DNA of 50,981 bases from Maribacter sp. (GCA_024228355.1 JAAETN010000196.1:1-50981), one strand, 5' to 3'. Positions 16,343 through 24,567 are shown, numbered from the stretch's first letter. The notes: generated by a model from the sequence alone, not told the origin. Translations and numbers: made by a program.

Positions 16343-17416
16343 TTATTCCAATATAAATCCACCTACTATTTTCATATACAAATCTATCCCCTCTTCAATC
16401 TCATTTATATAAATATATTCGTCGGCAGAGTGGGACCTTGTACTATCTCCGGGCCCTAATTTCATCGATTGACAAGTCAGGGCAGCCTGGTCCGATAATG
16501 TTGGGGAGCCATAAGTTTCCCGCCCTAAGGTAACACCGGATTGTACCAAAGGATGGTTATTTTCGATTGAGGACGAATTTAATCGCAATGAACGCTCCTG
16601 TAGTTCACAGGGTGCTTCATTTTTTAAAATATCGGCCACTTCTTTATTGCTATACAGGTCGTTTACTCGGACATCGATAACCAAATCAGTATGGGCGGGT
16701 ACCACATTGTGTTGGCTCCCAGCATTGATTTGTGTTACGGTTAGTTTAACCGCTCCTAATGCATCCGATACTTTTTCAAACTTATAATTCTTGAACCAAT
16801 CAAGCACCTGAATGGTATTGTAAATGGAATTATCCTCATTTGGATGTGCAGCATGTGACGGAGTGCCTTTAACCACGGCATCGAAAACCACTAATCCTTT
16901 TTCAGCAATGGCTAATTGCATCAACGTAGGTTCTCCAACAATGGCCACATCAATTTTTGGCAAAATTGGAAGTAAGGCCCTTAGGCTTTTTGGTCCGGCA
17001 TTCTCTTCTTCTGCAGAAGCCACCATTAGTAGGTTATATGTCAAATCTGCTAAATGGTAGTAATGTGTAAATGTTGCCATTAATGACACTAAGGCGCCGC
17101 CGGCATCATTGCTGCCTAATCCATATAATTTCCCATCCTCAATTTGTGGATCAAAAGGGTCCCGAGTATAGGCTTTATTAGGTCTCACGGTATCATGGTG
17201 CGAGTTCAATAAAAGTGTTGGCTTTGTATCATCCCAATATTTGTTCTTGGCAAAAACATTATTGTTTTCCCGTTCATAGGTAATGTTAAAAGCTTTGAAC
17301 CAGGCTTCAATGGCTTCAGCCGTATGGTGTTCTTCCCCGGAAAATGATTGAATGGCGATGAGTTCCTGTAATAATCCAATAGCCTTGTCTGTAAGCAATT
17401 TTTGATCCATCTTCAT
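16343..17416 (-). CDS. argE: acetylornithine deacetylase (M20 family)
   Basis: A 357-residue M20 metallopeptidase-family enzyme. Metal-binding and catalytic motifs are LLLNSHHDTVRP (His and Asp), YGLGSNDAGGALVSLMA (bridging Asp), ASAEEENAGPKSL (catalytic and metal Glu) and IVGEPTLMQLAIAEKGLV. A late SDQAALTCQSMKLGPGDSTRSHSADEYI supplies the last His ligand. It removes the acyl group from N-acetylornithine (or N-acetylcitrulline in the carbamoyltransferase variant of the pathway used here). In an operon with an acetylornithine carbamoyltransferase, acetylcitrulline is the more likely substrate. The start ATG overlaps the argB stop (ATGA). No argJ is seen, so the acyl group is not recycled within this cluster. 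Confidence 0.9.
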   Translation of the reverse strand: MKMDQKLLTDKAIGLLQELIAIQSFSGEEHHTAEAIEAWFKAFNITYERENNNVFAKNKYWDDTKPTLLLNSHHDTVRPNKAYTRDPFDPQIEDGKLYGLGSNDAGGALVSLMATFTHYYHLADLTYNLLMVASAEEENAGPKSLRALLPILPKIDVAIVGEPTLMQLAIAEKGLVVFDAVVKGTPSHAAHPNEDNSIYNTIQVLDWFKNYKFEKVSDALGAVKLTVTQINAGSQHNVVPAHTDLVIDVRVNDLYSNKEVADILKNEAPCELQERSLRLNSSSIENNHPLVQSGVTLGRETYGSPTLSDQAALTCQSMKLGPGDSTRSHSADEYIYINEIEEGIDLYMKIVGGFILE

Positions 17417-18192
17417 AAGGTTAATGTTGTATATAAATTTGATCCTGTCTCGAGCATTGATATGTTGCCGATACAGACTTTATCGACATTTTGTTGTAAT
17501 GCATGAAAACAATTCTGCATTTTTGGCAACATACCGTCAGCAATAATGTTCTGTCCTAATAAGTCATTATAACTTTTAGTATCAATATGTTTTATAACCG
17601 ATTCATCATTTTCTACATCCTGCAATACCCCTTTCTTTTCGAAACAATAATATAGAGTGGTTTCATATGTATGACTCATCCCTATGGCTAGTTCCGAAGC
17701 AATGGTATCTGCATTGGTATTCAATAATTGACCCTTACCGTCATGCGAAATTGCACAAAAGACCGGTATTAAATTAGCGCCAACTAAAGTATGAATAAGG
17801 TCAGAGTTAATTCCGTCAATATCACCAACAAATCCGAAATCAATTTCTTTTACAGGTCTTTTATGGGCCTGTATGGCATTGCCGTCTGCCCCACTAAGTC
17901 CAATGGCATTTGTTCCCAAAGCCTGTAATTTGGCCACAACATTCTTGTTTGTGAGTCCGCCGTATACCATGGTAATAACTTCAAGACTCTTGATGTCCGT
18001 TATGCGCCTACCATTGGTCATTCTTGATTCAATGCCCAATTTTGCGCTCAATTTTGTGGCCAATTTACCACCTCCATGCACAAGAATTTTAGGTTCTTCC
18101 AATTTGGAAAAATTCAAAAGAAATTGGTCAAACTCAATTTCGTTTTCCAAGACATTTCCACCGATTTTTACTATGGACAGTTTTTGTTTCAT
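17413..18192 (-). CDS. argB: acetylglutamate kinase
   Basis: A 259-residue amino-acid kinase-fold protein. Nucleotide and substrate motifs are IVKIGGNVLEN (residues about 6-16), KILVHGGGKLATKLSAKLGIESRMTNGRRIT, ALGTNAIGLSGADGNAIQA and the late LLNTNADTIASELAIGM. It phosphorylates N-acetylglutamate (or the acyl analogue used in this lineage). Its length and lack of an N-terminal extension suggest the short ArgB type, so feedback inhibition by arginine is not assured. Its start lies just beyond unit 2 (left hairpins at 18212-18271), so the DUF559 unit separates it from the upstream carbamoyltransferase gene. It overlaps argE by four bases. Confidence 0.94.
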   Translation of the reverse strand: MKQKLSIVKIGGNVLENEIEFDQFLLNFSKLEEPKILVHGGGKLATKLSAKLGIESRMTNGRRITDIKSLEVITMVYGGLTNKNVVAKLQALGTNAIGLSGADGNAIQAHKRPVKEIDFGFVGDIDGINSDLIHTLVGANLIPVFCAISHDGKGQLLNTNADTIASELAIGMSHTYETTLYYCFEKKGVLQDVENDESVIKHIDTKSYNDLLGQNIIADGMLPKMQNCFHALQQNVDKVCIGNISMLETGSNLYTTLTL

Positions 18193-18211
18193 TTGTTTTA
18201 CAATACTTTTT

Positions 18212-18271
18212 GCTCCCCTCTATATTAAAGAGGGGAATGAATTCCGATTTATCGGAAGAAAGGGGAGTTTG
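18212..18271. repeat. left hairpin pair of unit 2
   Basis: CCCCTCT and AGAGGGG form the outer stem. TCCGAT (18243-18248) and ATCGGA (18251-18256) form the second stem, at the same place as CATGC/GCATG in unit 1 but with a different sequence. It ends GAAAGGGGAGTTTGA as in unit 1. The changes on both arms keep the pairing. Confidence 0.75.
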
Positions 18272-18314
18272 ATAAGCCGTATTTTTTCTTTTTATTTTGG
18301 CTTGGGATTATAAA

Positions 18315-18361
18315 CCCTCCGTCTAACTATGGTTCGACACCTCCCTTTAGATAAAGGGAGG
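18315..18361. repeat. right hairpin pair of unit 2
   Basis: CCCTCC is followed by GTCTAAC (18321-18327)/GTTCGAC (18332-18338), one mismatch, and the 10-bp stem CCTCCCTTTA/TAAAGGGAGG (18340-18361). Against unit 1 the last pair of this stem is A-T instead of G-C, a compensatory change. The hairpin lies inside the end of the DUF559 reading frame in this copy. Confidence 0.78.
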
Positions 18362-18725
18362 AACCTTTAAAATTTTCTTTTATTTCCTTTAGTACAGATG
18401 GTAGATTGTCAAACACTTTTTTGTTTTCAAACCTTAATACTGTAAACCCCATTTTATTTAAAAAAGAGGTTCTTTTTTCATCAAATTCTTGGGCTGTAGC
18501 ATTGTTATCTACTTCTCCATCCAATTCAATTATTAATTTTTCTGAAGCACAATAAAAATCTACAATATAATTTTTGATGCTATGCTGCTTGGTAAATCTT
18601 TTATTGTCAAGTTTTCTAGCTTTTGAATAAGTCCATAAAAAGGCCTCAGCAGGAGTTAAATTGTTCCTAAGTTCTTTTCTAAAAGCCGTTAATTCTTTTT
18701 TCGTATGAATCCTTTCTTTATTCAT
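18327..18725 (-). CDS. DUF559 (Vsr/restriction-endonuclease-fold) protein of unit 2
   Basis: A 132-residue homologue of the protein at 14553-14918, with NLTPAEAFLW, KQHSIKNYIVDFYCASEK, LIIELDGEVD and VLRFENKKVFDN at the same positions, so the candidate nuclease residues are kept. The frame runs past the point where unit 1 stops: the last residues (GSSLYLKGGVEP) are translated from the right hairpin, ending inside it. The start ATG overlaps the carbamoyltransferase stop by four bases (ATGA), so translation is probably coupled. Activity is inferred from the family. No sign of decay is visible. Confidence 0.87.
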   Translation of the reverse strand: MNKERIHTKKELTAFRKELRNNLTPAEAFLWTYSKARKLDNKRFTKQHSIKNYIVDFYCASEKLIIELDGEVDNNATAQEFDEKRTSFLNKMGFTVLRFENKKVFDNLPSVLKEIKENFKGSSLYLKGGVEP

Positions 18726-19666
18726 TTTAAATTCTCTAATAGCATCTTTAAAACAACTTGTGCAGCATACGTTCTATTATTGGCCTGTTCTATGACCAAG
18801 GATTGTTCACTGTCTAGCACGGCATCCTCAACGACCACATTTCTTCGTACTGGTAGACAGTGCATGAATTTGGCATTACCCAATTTTTCTTTAGTAATCA
18901 TCCAATCATGATCTTGGTTCAAAACCTTTCCATAATCCGAAAAACTACTCCAATTTTTGACATACACAAAATCAGCATTTTCAAGGGCCTTCCTTTGATT
19001 AAATTCGATTTGTGAATTTTTGGTTATTGAGGGGTCTAGCTCATATCCTTTTGGATGTGTAATCACAAAATCTGAATCTTGTAACTGCATCATTTGTATA
19101 AATGAATTGGCAACAGCATGGGGCAGCGCTTTAGGATGGGGCGCCCAAGACAGTACTACTTTTGGTTTTGTCTTGTTAGAGTTTTCGGCCAATGTTATGG
19201 CATCGGACAAAGCCTGTAATGGGTGTCCAACAGAACTTTCCATATTTACGATGGGAACACTGGCGTATTTTTTAAAACCATTCAGTACTACTTCTGCCTT
19301 GTCATTTGCTCTATCCGTCAACGATGCAAAAGCCCTAATTCCGATAATATCACAATATTGCGAAATCACTTGGGCAGCTTCTTTAATATGTTCCGATGTG
19401 CCCTTATCCATGATGGTACCATCATTGTATTCCAAAGCCCAACCTTCATTACCAAAGTTCATCACAATGACTTCCAATCCCAGATTCATAGCTGCCTTTT
19501 GGGTACTCAATCGGGTCCTTAGACTATTATTAAAGAACAACAATCCAATGGTTTTGTCTTTACCCAAGAATTTTGATTGTAAGGGTTCATTTTTTAGGTT
19601 CCTTGCCTCATCAACCCAGTCAGGAAGTGAATCAATGTCGTTTATAGAGAGGAAGTGTTGCATCAT
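18722..19666 (-). CDS. N-acetylornithine (or N-succinylornithine) carbamoyltransferase
   Basis: A 314-residue transcarbamylase. The carbamoyl phosphate motif is NNSLRTRLSTQKAAMNLG (residues about 48-65), followed by HPLQALSDAITL (about 148-159), a C-terminal-domain segment NADFVYVKNWSSFSDYG, and FMHCLPVRRNVVVEDAVLDS. The extended KNWSSF...DYG loop and the FMHCLPVRR motif are those of the acylornithine enzymes rather than of ordinary ornithine carbamoyltransferases. It carbamoylates an N-acylated ornithine to N-acylcitrulline, with argE acting afterwards. Bacteroides fragilis has a succinyl-specific version; I cannot decide acetyl versus succinyl from reading alone. It overlaps proB by four bases and is followed at once by the unit 2 DUF559 gene. 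Confidence 0.9.
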   Translation of the reverse strand: MMQHFLSINDIDSLPDWVDEARNLKNEPLQSKFLGKDKTIGLLFFNNSLRTRLSTQKAAMNLGLEVIVMNFGNEGWALEYNDGTIMDKGTSEHIKEAAQVISQYCDIIGIRAFASLTDRANDKAEVVLNGFKKYASVPIVNMESSVGHPLQALSDAITLAENSNKTKPKVVLSWAPHPKALPHAVANSFIQMMQLQDSDFVITHPKGYELDPSITKNSQIEFNQRKALENADFVYVKNWSSFSDYGKVLNQDHDWMITKEKLGNAKFMHCLPVRRNVVVEDAVLDSEQSLVIEQANNRTYAAQVVLKMLLENLK

Positions 19667-20424
19667 TTTATTTTAGTATGGTTACTTGTGCCACTAATGG
19701 CATCTACTATAAAATTGTCTTTTAACCCGTTCACGATCCAGGTTTCGATCCCTGCTGTTTGGGCAATGATAGCGGCTTCAATTTTAGATTGCATTCCACC
19801 TGTACCATGCGATGATTTTGTTGTGCTAATTTCATTTTGCAATTTTTGTACCCCAGCAACCATGGCGATTGTTTCCGGTTTGTTATTTTCAATGGATTCC
19901 TTTGTGTAGACCCCGTCGGTATTAGTAGCGATCATCAATAAATCAACGTGTAAAAGAGCAGCCGTTAAAGCGGCCAATTTATCATTATCACCAAATTGAA
20001 TTTCATCAGTGGCCACAGTATCATTTTCATTAATAATGGGAATGAAGTTATTTGCCACTAGAACATTAATGGTATTCTTAATGTTTGCCTTGGCGTCTAA
20101 ATTGTCAAAATCTGAATAGGATAAAAGACATTGGGAGGTTGACAATCCCAATTCCCTAAAATTTTCTTGAAAAATCCGCATCAAATGCGGTTGACCAATA
20201 GCTGCCAATGCCTGCTTAACATCAATGGCGGCCCCATTATGCTCCAATTTTACAAACTGCTTAGCTGCTGCGATGGCCCCTGAACTAACTATGATAAATT
20301 CATATTCATCTTTTAATGCTGCCATCTGCCTTCCAATATCCTCTATCTTGCCTCGAGAAATCTGGTCGGTTTCTTTGGTCAAGGTATTGGTGCCTATTTT
20401 TAATAAGATTCTTTTCTTCTTCAT
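19663..20424 (-). CDS. proB: glutamate 5-kinase (short form without PUA domain)
   Basis: A 253-residue amino-acid kinase-fold enzyme. Motifs: LLKIGTNTLTKE at the N-terminus, IIVSSGAIAAAKQ, IPIINENDTVATDEIQFGDNDKLAA (glutamate and nucleotide site), ATNTDGVYT and SSHGTGGMQSKIEAA. It phosphorylates glutamate in the first step of proline synthesis. Escherichia coli ProB has about 367 residues with a C-terminal PUA domain; that domain is absent here, as in other Bacteroidota. Its stop codon overlaps the carbamoyltransferase start, and its start abuts the proA stop, so it is firmly within the arg/pro operon. Confidence 0.93.
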   Translation of the reverse strand: MKKKRILLKIGTNTLTKETDQISRGKIEDIGRQMAALKDEYEFIIVSSGAIAAAKQFVKLEHNGAAIDVKQALAAIGQPHLMRIFQENFRELGLSTSQCLLSYSDFDNLDAKANIKNTINVLVANNFIPIINENDTVATDEIQFGDNDKLAALTAALLHVDLLMIATNTDGVYTKESIENNKPETIAMVAGVQKLQNEISTTKSSHGTGGMQSKIEAAIIAQTAGIETWIVNGLKDNFIVDAISGTSNHTKIK

Positions 20425-21623
20425 TACTGTCTTATTTGTCCATTACCTTTTATATACCATTTGTTGGTCACCAAATGTTGTAATCCTATAGGACCTCTTT
20501 GATGCAATTTATCAGTGCTTATTGCGAGTTCCCCGCCTAAACCAAATTGCCCACCATCGGTAAATCGCGTTGATGCATTATGGTAAACCGCGGCTGAATC
20601 AACTGAATTCATGAAAAAAGAAGCGGTTTCTTCATTTTCAGTTAGAATTGCAGCTGAATGCCCTCCTCCATAAAGATTGATTTTATATATGGCCTCTTCA
20701 ATATCATTTACCTCACCAAGGAGAATCTTATAATCCAAAAACTCTTCATACCAAATAGATTCGTCTTTGATTTTGGATATGTTGCCTAAACTACATAGAT
20801 GGTCGTCAGCTACTATGGTTACGTTGCTTTCTTTCAATAGGGAAATGAGTTTTTTCGTAAAATCCTTTTTATTTACCAACCCGGTATTTATCAATACTTT
20901 ATCCAAGGCATTACAGGCAGATATTTTGGTTGTCTTTGCATTAATGATAATTTCCAATGCCATTTGCGGATCAGCATCAGTATCTACATAAACAAAATTA
21001 TTTCCCCTGCCACTTACAATTACAGGGCAGGTAGCGTGTAGTTTAACAAATGCGATTAACTTTTCACCACCTCTGGGAACAATCAAATCCACTTTTTGAG
21101 TCGGGTTTTCCAAAAATTTTTGAGTCTCACTTCGATTATAATTAAGATAAGTAACCCAATTCTTTGAAACCTCGTTCTCAGCTAAAGCCTTGTGCCATAG
21201 ATCCACCAATATCAAATTGCTGTTCAGCGATTCTTTACCCCCTTTTAATAAGATTCTATTGCCTGATTTAAAGGCTATGCCGGCAGCCTCAATAGTTACA
21301 TCGGGTCTGGATTCATAAATGATTAGCACAGTTCCAAAGGGCGCCGTTCTATTGCTGATTTGCATGCCGTTTTCATGCTCAAATTGAAACCGTTCTATAT
21401 TCAAAGGATCATTAAGCTGTGCCAGTTCCTTTAGGGATTTTATCATCCCGTCAATTTTATTATCATCTACTTTTAGACGGTCGAACATGGCAATATCGTC
21501 ACCAATGTAAGTTTCCAAATCTTTTTTATTGGCTTCCAAAAGGGAACTCTTTTCCTTAATTAACCATTCAATCATGGAATTTAGGACCGCATTACGTTTA
21601 TCTATGCTCAACATTAAACTCAT
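20424..21623 (-). CDS. proA: gamma-glutamyl phosphate reductase
   Basis: A 399-residue aldehyde-dehydrogenase-superfamily enzyme. NADPH-site and catalytic motifs are FGTVLIIYESRPDVTIEAAG, GNRILLKGGKES, VDLIVPRGGEKLI, the catalytic Cys in ISACNALDKVLIN and FTDGGQFGLGGELAISTDKLHQRGP (signature near the C-terminus). It reduces gamma-glutamyl phosphate to glutamate semialdehyde, using the ProB product. Stop and start codons overlap with its neighbours by one to four bases, so ProB and ProA are produced together, as in other bacteria where they form a complex. Confidence 0.95.
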   Translation of the reverse strand: MSLMLSIDKRNAVLNSMIEWLIKEKSSLLEANKKDLETYIGDDIAMFDRLKVDDNKIDGMIKSLKELAQLNDPLNIERFQFEHENGMQISNRTAPFGTVLIIYESRPDVTIEAAGIAFKSGNRILLKGGKESLNSNLILVDLWHKALAENEVSKNWVTYLNYNRSETQKFLENPTQKVDLIVPRGGEKLIAFVKLHATCPVIVSGRGNNFVYVDTDADPQMALEIIINAKTTKISACNALDKVLINTGLVNKKDFTKKLISLLKESNVTIVADDHLCSLGNISKIKDESIWYEEFLDYKILLGEVNDIEEAIYKINLYGGGHSAAILTENEETASFFMNSVDSAAVYHNASTRFTDGGQFGLGGELAISTDKLHQRGPIGLQHLVTNKWYIKGNGQIRQ

Positions 21624-22747
21624 GATAATGCAATTTTTAATTTCTCGAAAAATAAGTCCATATCGGTTTTAGTGATATTTAAGGCAGGTAAAATTCTTAA
21701 AACATTTTTGTCGCTAGCCCCACCAGTGAAAATATGTTGTTCATAGATCAGTTTTTTGCGAAGCTCAGCTACTTCAAAATCAAATTCCAATCCTAACATC
21801 AATCCTTTTCCCTTGGTTCTTTTTAACTGAGGAATTTCCTTGGCCTTTTCCAAAAAATAATCACCAAGTTCTTTAGTGTTTTCCATTAATCCTTCTTTTT
21901 CCAGTACTTCTAATACAGCCAAAGTCGCTACGCAGGCGAGATGATTGCCCCCGAAGGTTGTGCCCAATTGTCCGTATGAAGCTTTGATGCTTTCGTGAAT
22001 TAAAACTCCACCTACCGGGAACCCATTTCCCATTCCTTTGGCTATGGTAATGATATCTGGTTTTATGCCGTGGTGCTGAAACGCAAAGAACTTTCCACTT
22101 CGTCCAAAACCTGATTGCACTTCGTCAGCAATTAGGAATACGTTATGGTCTTTACATAATTTTTCAACCTTTTTGAAGAATTCAGAAGATGGCTCATCCA
22201 ACCCGCCAACACCTTGAATGGATTCCAAAATCACCGCACACACATCTCCTTTCACAATTTCATTTGCAAAGGCCGTTATATTATTAAATGGTAAAAAAGT
22301 TACTTTTTGCTGTTTGTTTATTGGAGCGTTTATCTTTTCATTATCCGTAGTGGCTACTGCGGCTGAGGTCCTACCATGAAAACTGTTGTTGAAGGCGATA
22401 ACCCGTGATTTACCTGTTTGAAAAGACGCCATTTTCAGGGCATTTTCATTGGCTTCAGCACCGGAATTACAAAGAAATAGATTGTAGTCCGAGCAACCTG
22501 AAAGCTTCCCGAGCTTGGTCGCTAATTCAACCTGAAGCGGATTATGTACGGCATTGCTATAAAATCCAATTTTATCCAATTGGTCTTTTAATCGTTTTAC
22601 ATAAAGTGGGTGGGCGTGACCAATTGATATGACAGCATGCCCTCCATAAAAATCAAGATATTCTTGCCCTTTATCATCTGTAACAACAATTCCTTTTGCA
22701 GAAACAGGGGTTACATCATATAATGGATATACATCGAATAGTTTCAT
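21620..22747 (-). CDS. argD: acetylornithine aminotransferase family protein
   Basis: A 375-residue class III PLP aminotransferase. Motifs: GHAVISIGHAHP near the N-terminus, CNSGAEANENALKMA, FNNSFHGRTSAAVATT, IADEVQSGFGRSGKFFAFQ (PLP-ring Asp) and ITIAKGMGNGFPVGG (Lys forms the Schiff base). It should interconvert N-acylglutamate semialdehyde and N-acylornithine. Ornithine-delta-aminotransferase activity, which would link arginine and proline synthesis, is possible since it lies between proA and proC; sequence reading does not settle this. It overlaps proA and proC by four bases each. Confidence 0.92.
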   Translation of the reverse strand: MKLFDVYPLYDVTPVSAKGIVVTDDKGQEYLDFYGGHAVISIGHAHPLYVKRLKDQLDKIGFYSNAVHNPLQVELATKLGKLSGCSDYNLFLCNSGAEANENALKMASFQTGKSRVIAFNNSFHGRTSAAVATTDNEKINAPINKQQKVTFLPFNNITAFANEIVKGDVCAVILESIQGVGGLDEPSSEFFKKVEKLCKDHNVFLIADEVQSGFGRSGKFFAFQHHGIKPDIITIAKGMGNGFPVGGVLIHESIKASYGQLGTTFGGNHLACVATLAVLEVLEKEGLMENTKELGDYFLEKAKEIPQLKRTKGKGLMLGLEFDFEVAELRKKLIYEQHIFTGGASDKNVLRILPALNITKTDMDLFFEKLKIALS

Positions 22748-23544
22748 TGGTTCGCTTTTTTAAACTCACTTATTTTTTCAAATGAAGCTACAATTCCCTG
22801 GATAAGTGATGAACTTAAGCCTTGATGTTCCATTTCGTTCAATCCCTGTATTGTACAACCCATTGGGGTAGTAACTTTGTCTATCTCTTCCTCAGGATGA
22901 TGGCCTGAAGCAATTAAGAGTCCAGCTGCTCCATCACAGGTATGCATTGCCAATTCTTGGGCTTCTTTGGCATCAAAACCTAATTGAATGGCCCCTTGGG
23001 TTGTGGCTCGGATCAAACGCATCCAGAATGCTATTCCACTTGCACATATAACTGTTGCAGCCTGCATCTGCTCTTCAGGTATTTCCATGGAATGCCCCAT
23101 ACGATTAAAAATTGCCTTGGCCAATTCTATTCGCTTTCTACCCTTTTCATTGGCGCAAATGCAAGTCATTGATTTTCCTACTGAAATTGCCGTATTCGGC
23201 ATACTGCGAATAATGTTATGATCTTTGCCTACGATGTTTTCAATGTTTTCAATACTGAAACCGGTAATAGTTGAAATGATAACATGATTTTCGGTAAATA
23301 GATCTTTTACTTCTTCCAACAAGTTGCCAATATGCAATGGTTGTACAGCAAAGATCAGAATATCAGAATTTTGAACAGCTTCCCGGTTGTCTGTGGTGAC
23401 TTTTACATTACCGAATTTTTCGAAATGTTGAATGCTTGCGATATTTCTTTTAGTCAAATACATGCTAGTGGCTCCATTGCTATGCAAGACACCCTCAGCT
23501 ATGGATAACCCTAAATTCCCTGCGCCTATTATTGCTATTTTCAT
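22744..23544 (-). CDS. proC: pyrroline-5-carboxylate reductase
   Basis: A 266-residue protein. The Rossmann motif AIIGAGNLGLSIAEG (residues about 3-17) binds NAD(P)H; AVQPLHIGNLLEEV and STITGFSIENIE follow; NIIRSMPNTAISVGKSMT is the ProC hallmark; the C-terminal dimerisation domain includes ASGIAFWMRLIRATTQGAIQLG and the closing TTPMGCTIQGLNEME (in place of the usual SPGGTT). It reduces pyrroline-5-carboxylate to proline, completing the proline branch. A 48-base gap with an AT-rich stretch separates it from argC. Confidence 0.93.
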   Translation of the reverse strand: MKIAIIGAGNLGLSIAEGVLHSNGATSMYLTKRNIASIQHFEKFGNVKVTTDNREAVQNSDILIFAVQPLHIGNLLEEVKDLFTENHVIISTITGFSIENIENIVGKDHNIIRSMPNTAISVGKSMTCICANEKGRKRIELAKAIFNRMGHSMEIPEEQMQAATVICASGIAFWMRLIRATTQGAIQLGFDAKEAQELAMHTCDGAAGLLIASGHHPEEEIDKVTTPMGCTIQGLNEMEHQGLSSSLIQGIVASFEKISEFKKANQ

Positions 23545-23592
23545 TTGTTTAGTATTTTATATTCCTATGTAAACAGAAATTCATTTTTATTT

Positions 23593-24567
23593 TTAATAAA
23601 CTCCAGCTTTTAGTTGTAAACCTTCATTTTCCTTTAATCCAAACATTAAATTCATATTCTGGACTGCCTGTCCAGAAGCTCCCTTTAACAAATTGTCTAT
23701 TGCAGATGTAATAAGCAAGGTATCTTCATGCTTATGCAAATGTATATGGCATTGATTCGTATTCACTATTTGTTTAAGATTGATGGGTTCCTCTGCAACT
23801 TGGGTAAATTCAGCGTCTTTATAAAAATCCTTATAAAGTTGGTTTGCCTCTTCCTCAGTTCCTGCAAATTGGGTATAAGCAGTGACCAAAATGCCTCGTG
23901 TAAAATTTCCACGATTCGGCAGAAACATGATTTCACCAGCATTTTCCTGTAGCCCCTTTAGACTTTCATTAATCTCACCCAAATGCTGATGCGTAAAAGG
24001 TTTATACCAAGAAACATTGTTGTTTCGCCAACTGAAATGTGTTGTCCCTGAGGGACTTACACCAGCTCCTGTACTGCCGGTGACAGCATTTACATGAACT
24101 TGATTATTCAAAATATTGGCCTTTGCCATGGGTAATAATGCCAACTGGATCGCGGTTGCAAAACAACCTGGATTGGCAATGCAGCTTGATTTTTCAATCG
24201 CAGTTTTATTCAATTCCGGGAGACCGTAAATAAACTTTCTTCCATTTATAATTGAATCCTCCATTAATCTAAAATCATTGCTTAAATCAATAATCCTAGT
24301 ACTTTCGGAAAAGCTATTTTCGTTTAGAAATTTGGTTGAATTGCCATGTCCCAAGCAGAGAAAAACAACATCTACATTTAAATTTACTTCGCCTGTGAAC
24401 TTCAGTTCAGTCAATCCTAATAAATCAGGATGAGCGGTTGAAACCTTTTTTCCGGCCCTAGTGGTGCTGTAAACAAAATCAACTTCCGTTTTGGAGTGAT
24501 TCAATAAAATTCGAATTAATTCACCACCGGTATAACCAGAACCACCTATAATGCCTACTTTAATCAT
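23593..24567 (-). CDS. argC: N-acetyl-gamma-glutamyl-phosphate reductase
   Basis: A 324-residue enzyme with the NADP motif VGIIGGSGYTGGELIRILL, the catalytic Cys in SCIANPGCFATAIQLALLP and the adjacent NAVTGSTGAGVSPSGTTHFSWR, plus a late HQHLGEINESL with the active-site His. It reduces the acylglutamyl phosphate made by ArgB. Length matches the family. The start overlaps the argG stop by eight bases, so the two are probably coupled. Confidence 0.95.
   Translation of the reverse strand: MIKVGIIGGSGYTGGELIRILLNHSKTEVDFVYSTTRAGKKVSTAHPDLLGLTELKFTGEVNLNVDVVFLCLGHGNSTKFLNENSFSESTRIIDLSNDFRLMEDSIINGRKFIYGLPELNKTAIEKSSCIANPGCFATAIQLALLPMAKANILNNQVHVNAVTGSTGAGVSPSGTTHFSWRNNNVSWYKPFTHQHLGEINESLKGLQENAGEIMFLPNRGNFTRGILVTAYTQFAGTEEEANQLYKDFYKDAEFTQVAEEPINLKQIVNTNQCHIHLHKHEDTLLITSAIDNLLKGASGQAVQNMNLMFGLKENEGLQLKAGVY

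Larger units (their letters stand above)
18212..18725 (-). mobile_element. DUF559-hairpin unit 2 (candidate mobile element) between carbamoyltransferase gene and argB
   Basis: Same architecture as unit 1: DUF559 gene, right hairpins (18315-18361), AT-rich spacer, left hairpins (18212-18271), on the same strand. It sits after the stop of the carbamoyltransferase gene and about 20 bases before argB. The unit proper, as defined by similarity to unit 1, is about 18212-18713. I find no convincing duplicated tail of the carbamoyltransferase gene on the far side, unlike unit 1, so this insertion may be older or may have occurred cleanly at the stop codon. Confidence 0.68.

Noticed and set aside
18193-18215. 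Possible leftover of the carbamoyltransferase 3' end beyond unit 2, by analogy with argH
   Set aside because: Only a few bases (coding K-V-L and stop) resemble a tail; the match is no better than expected in AT-rich sequence.
19020-19676. A 218-codon open frame on the plus strand opposite the carbamoyltransferase gene
   Set aside because: It is fully antisense to a clear enzyme, has no domain pattern, and appears to follow from codon composition of the real gene.
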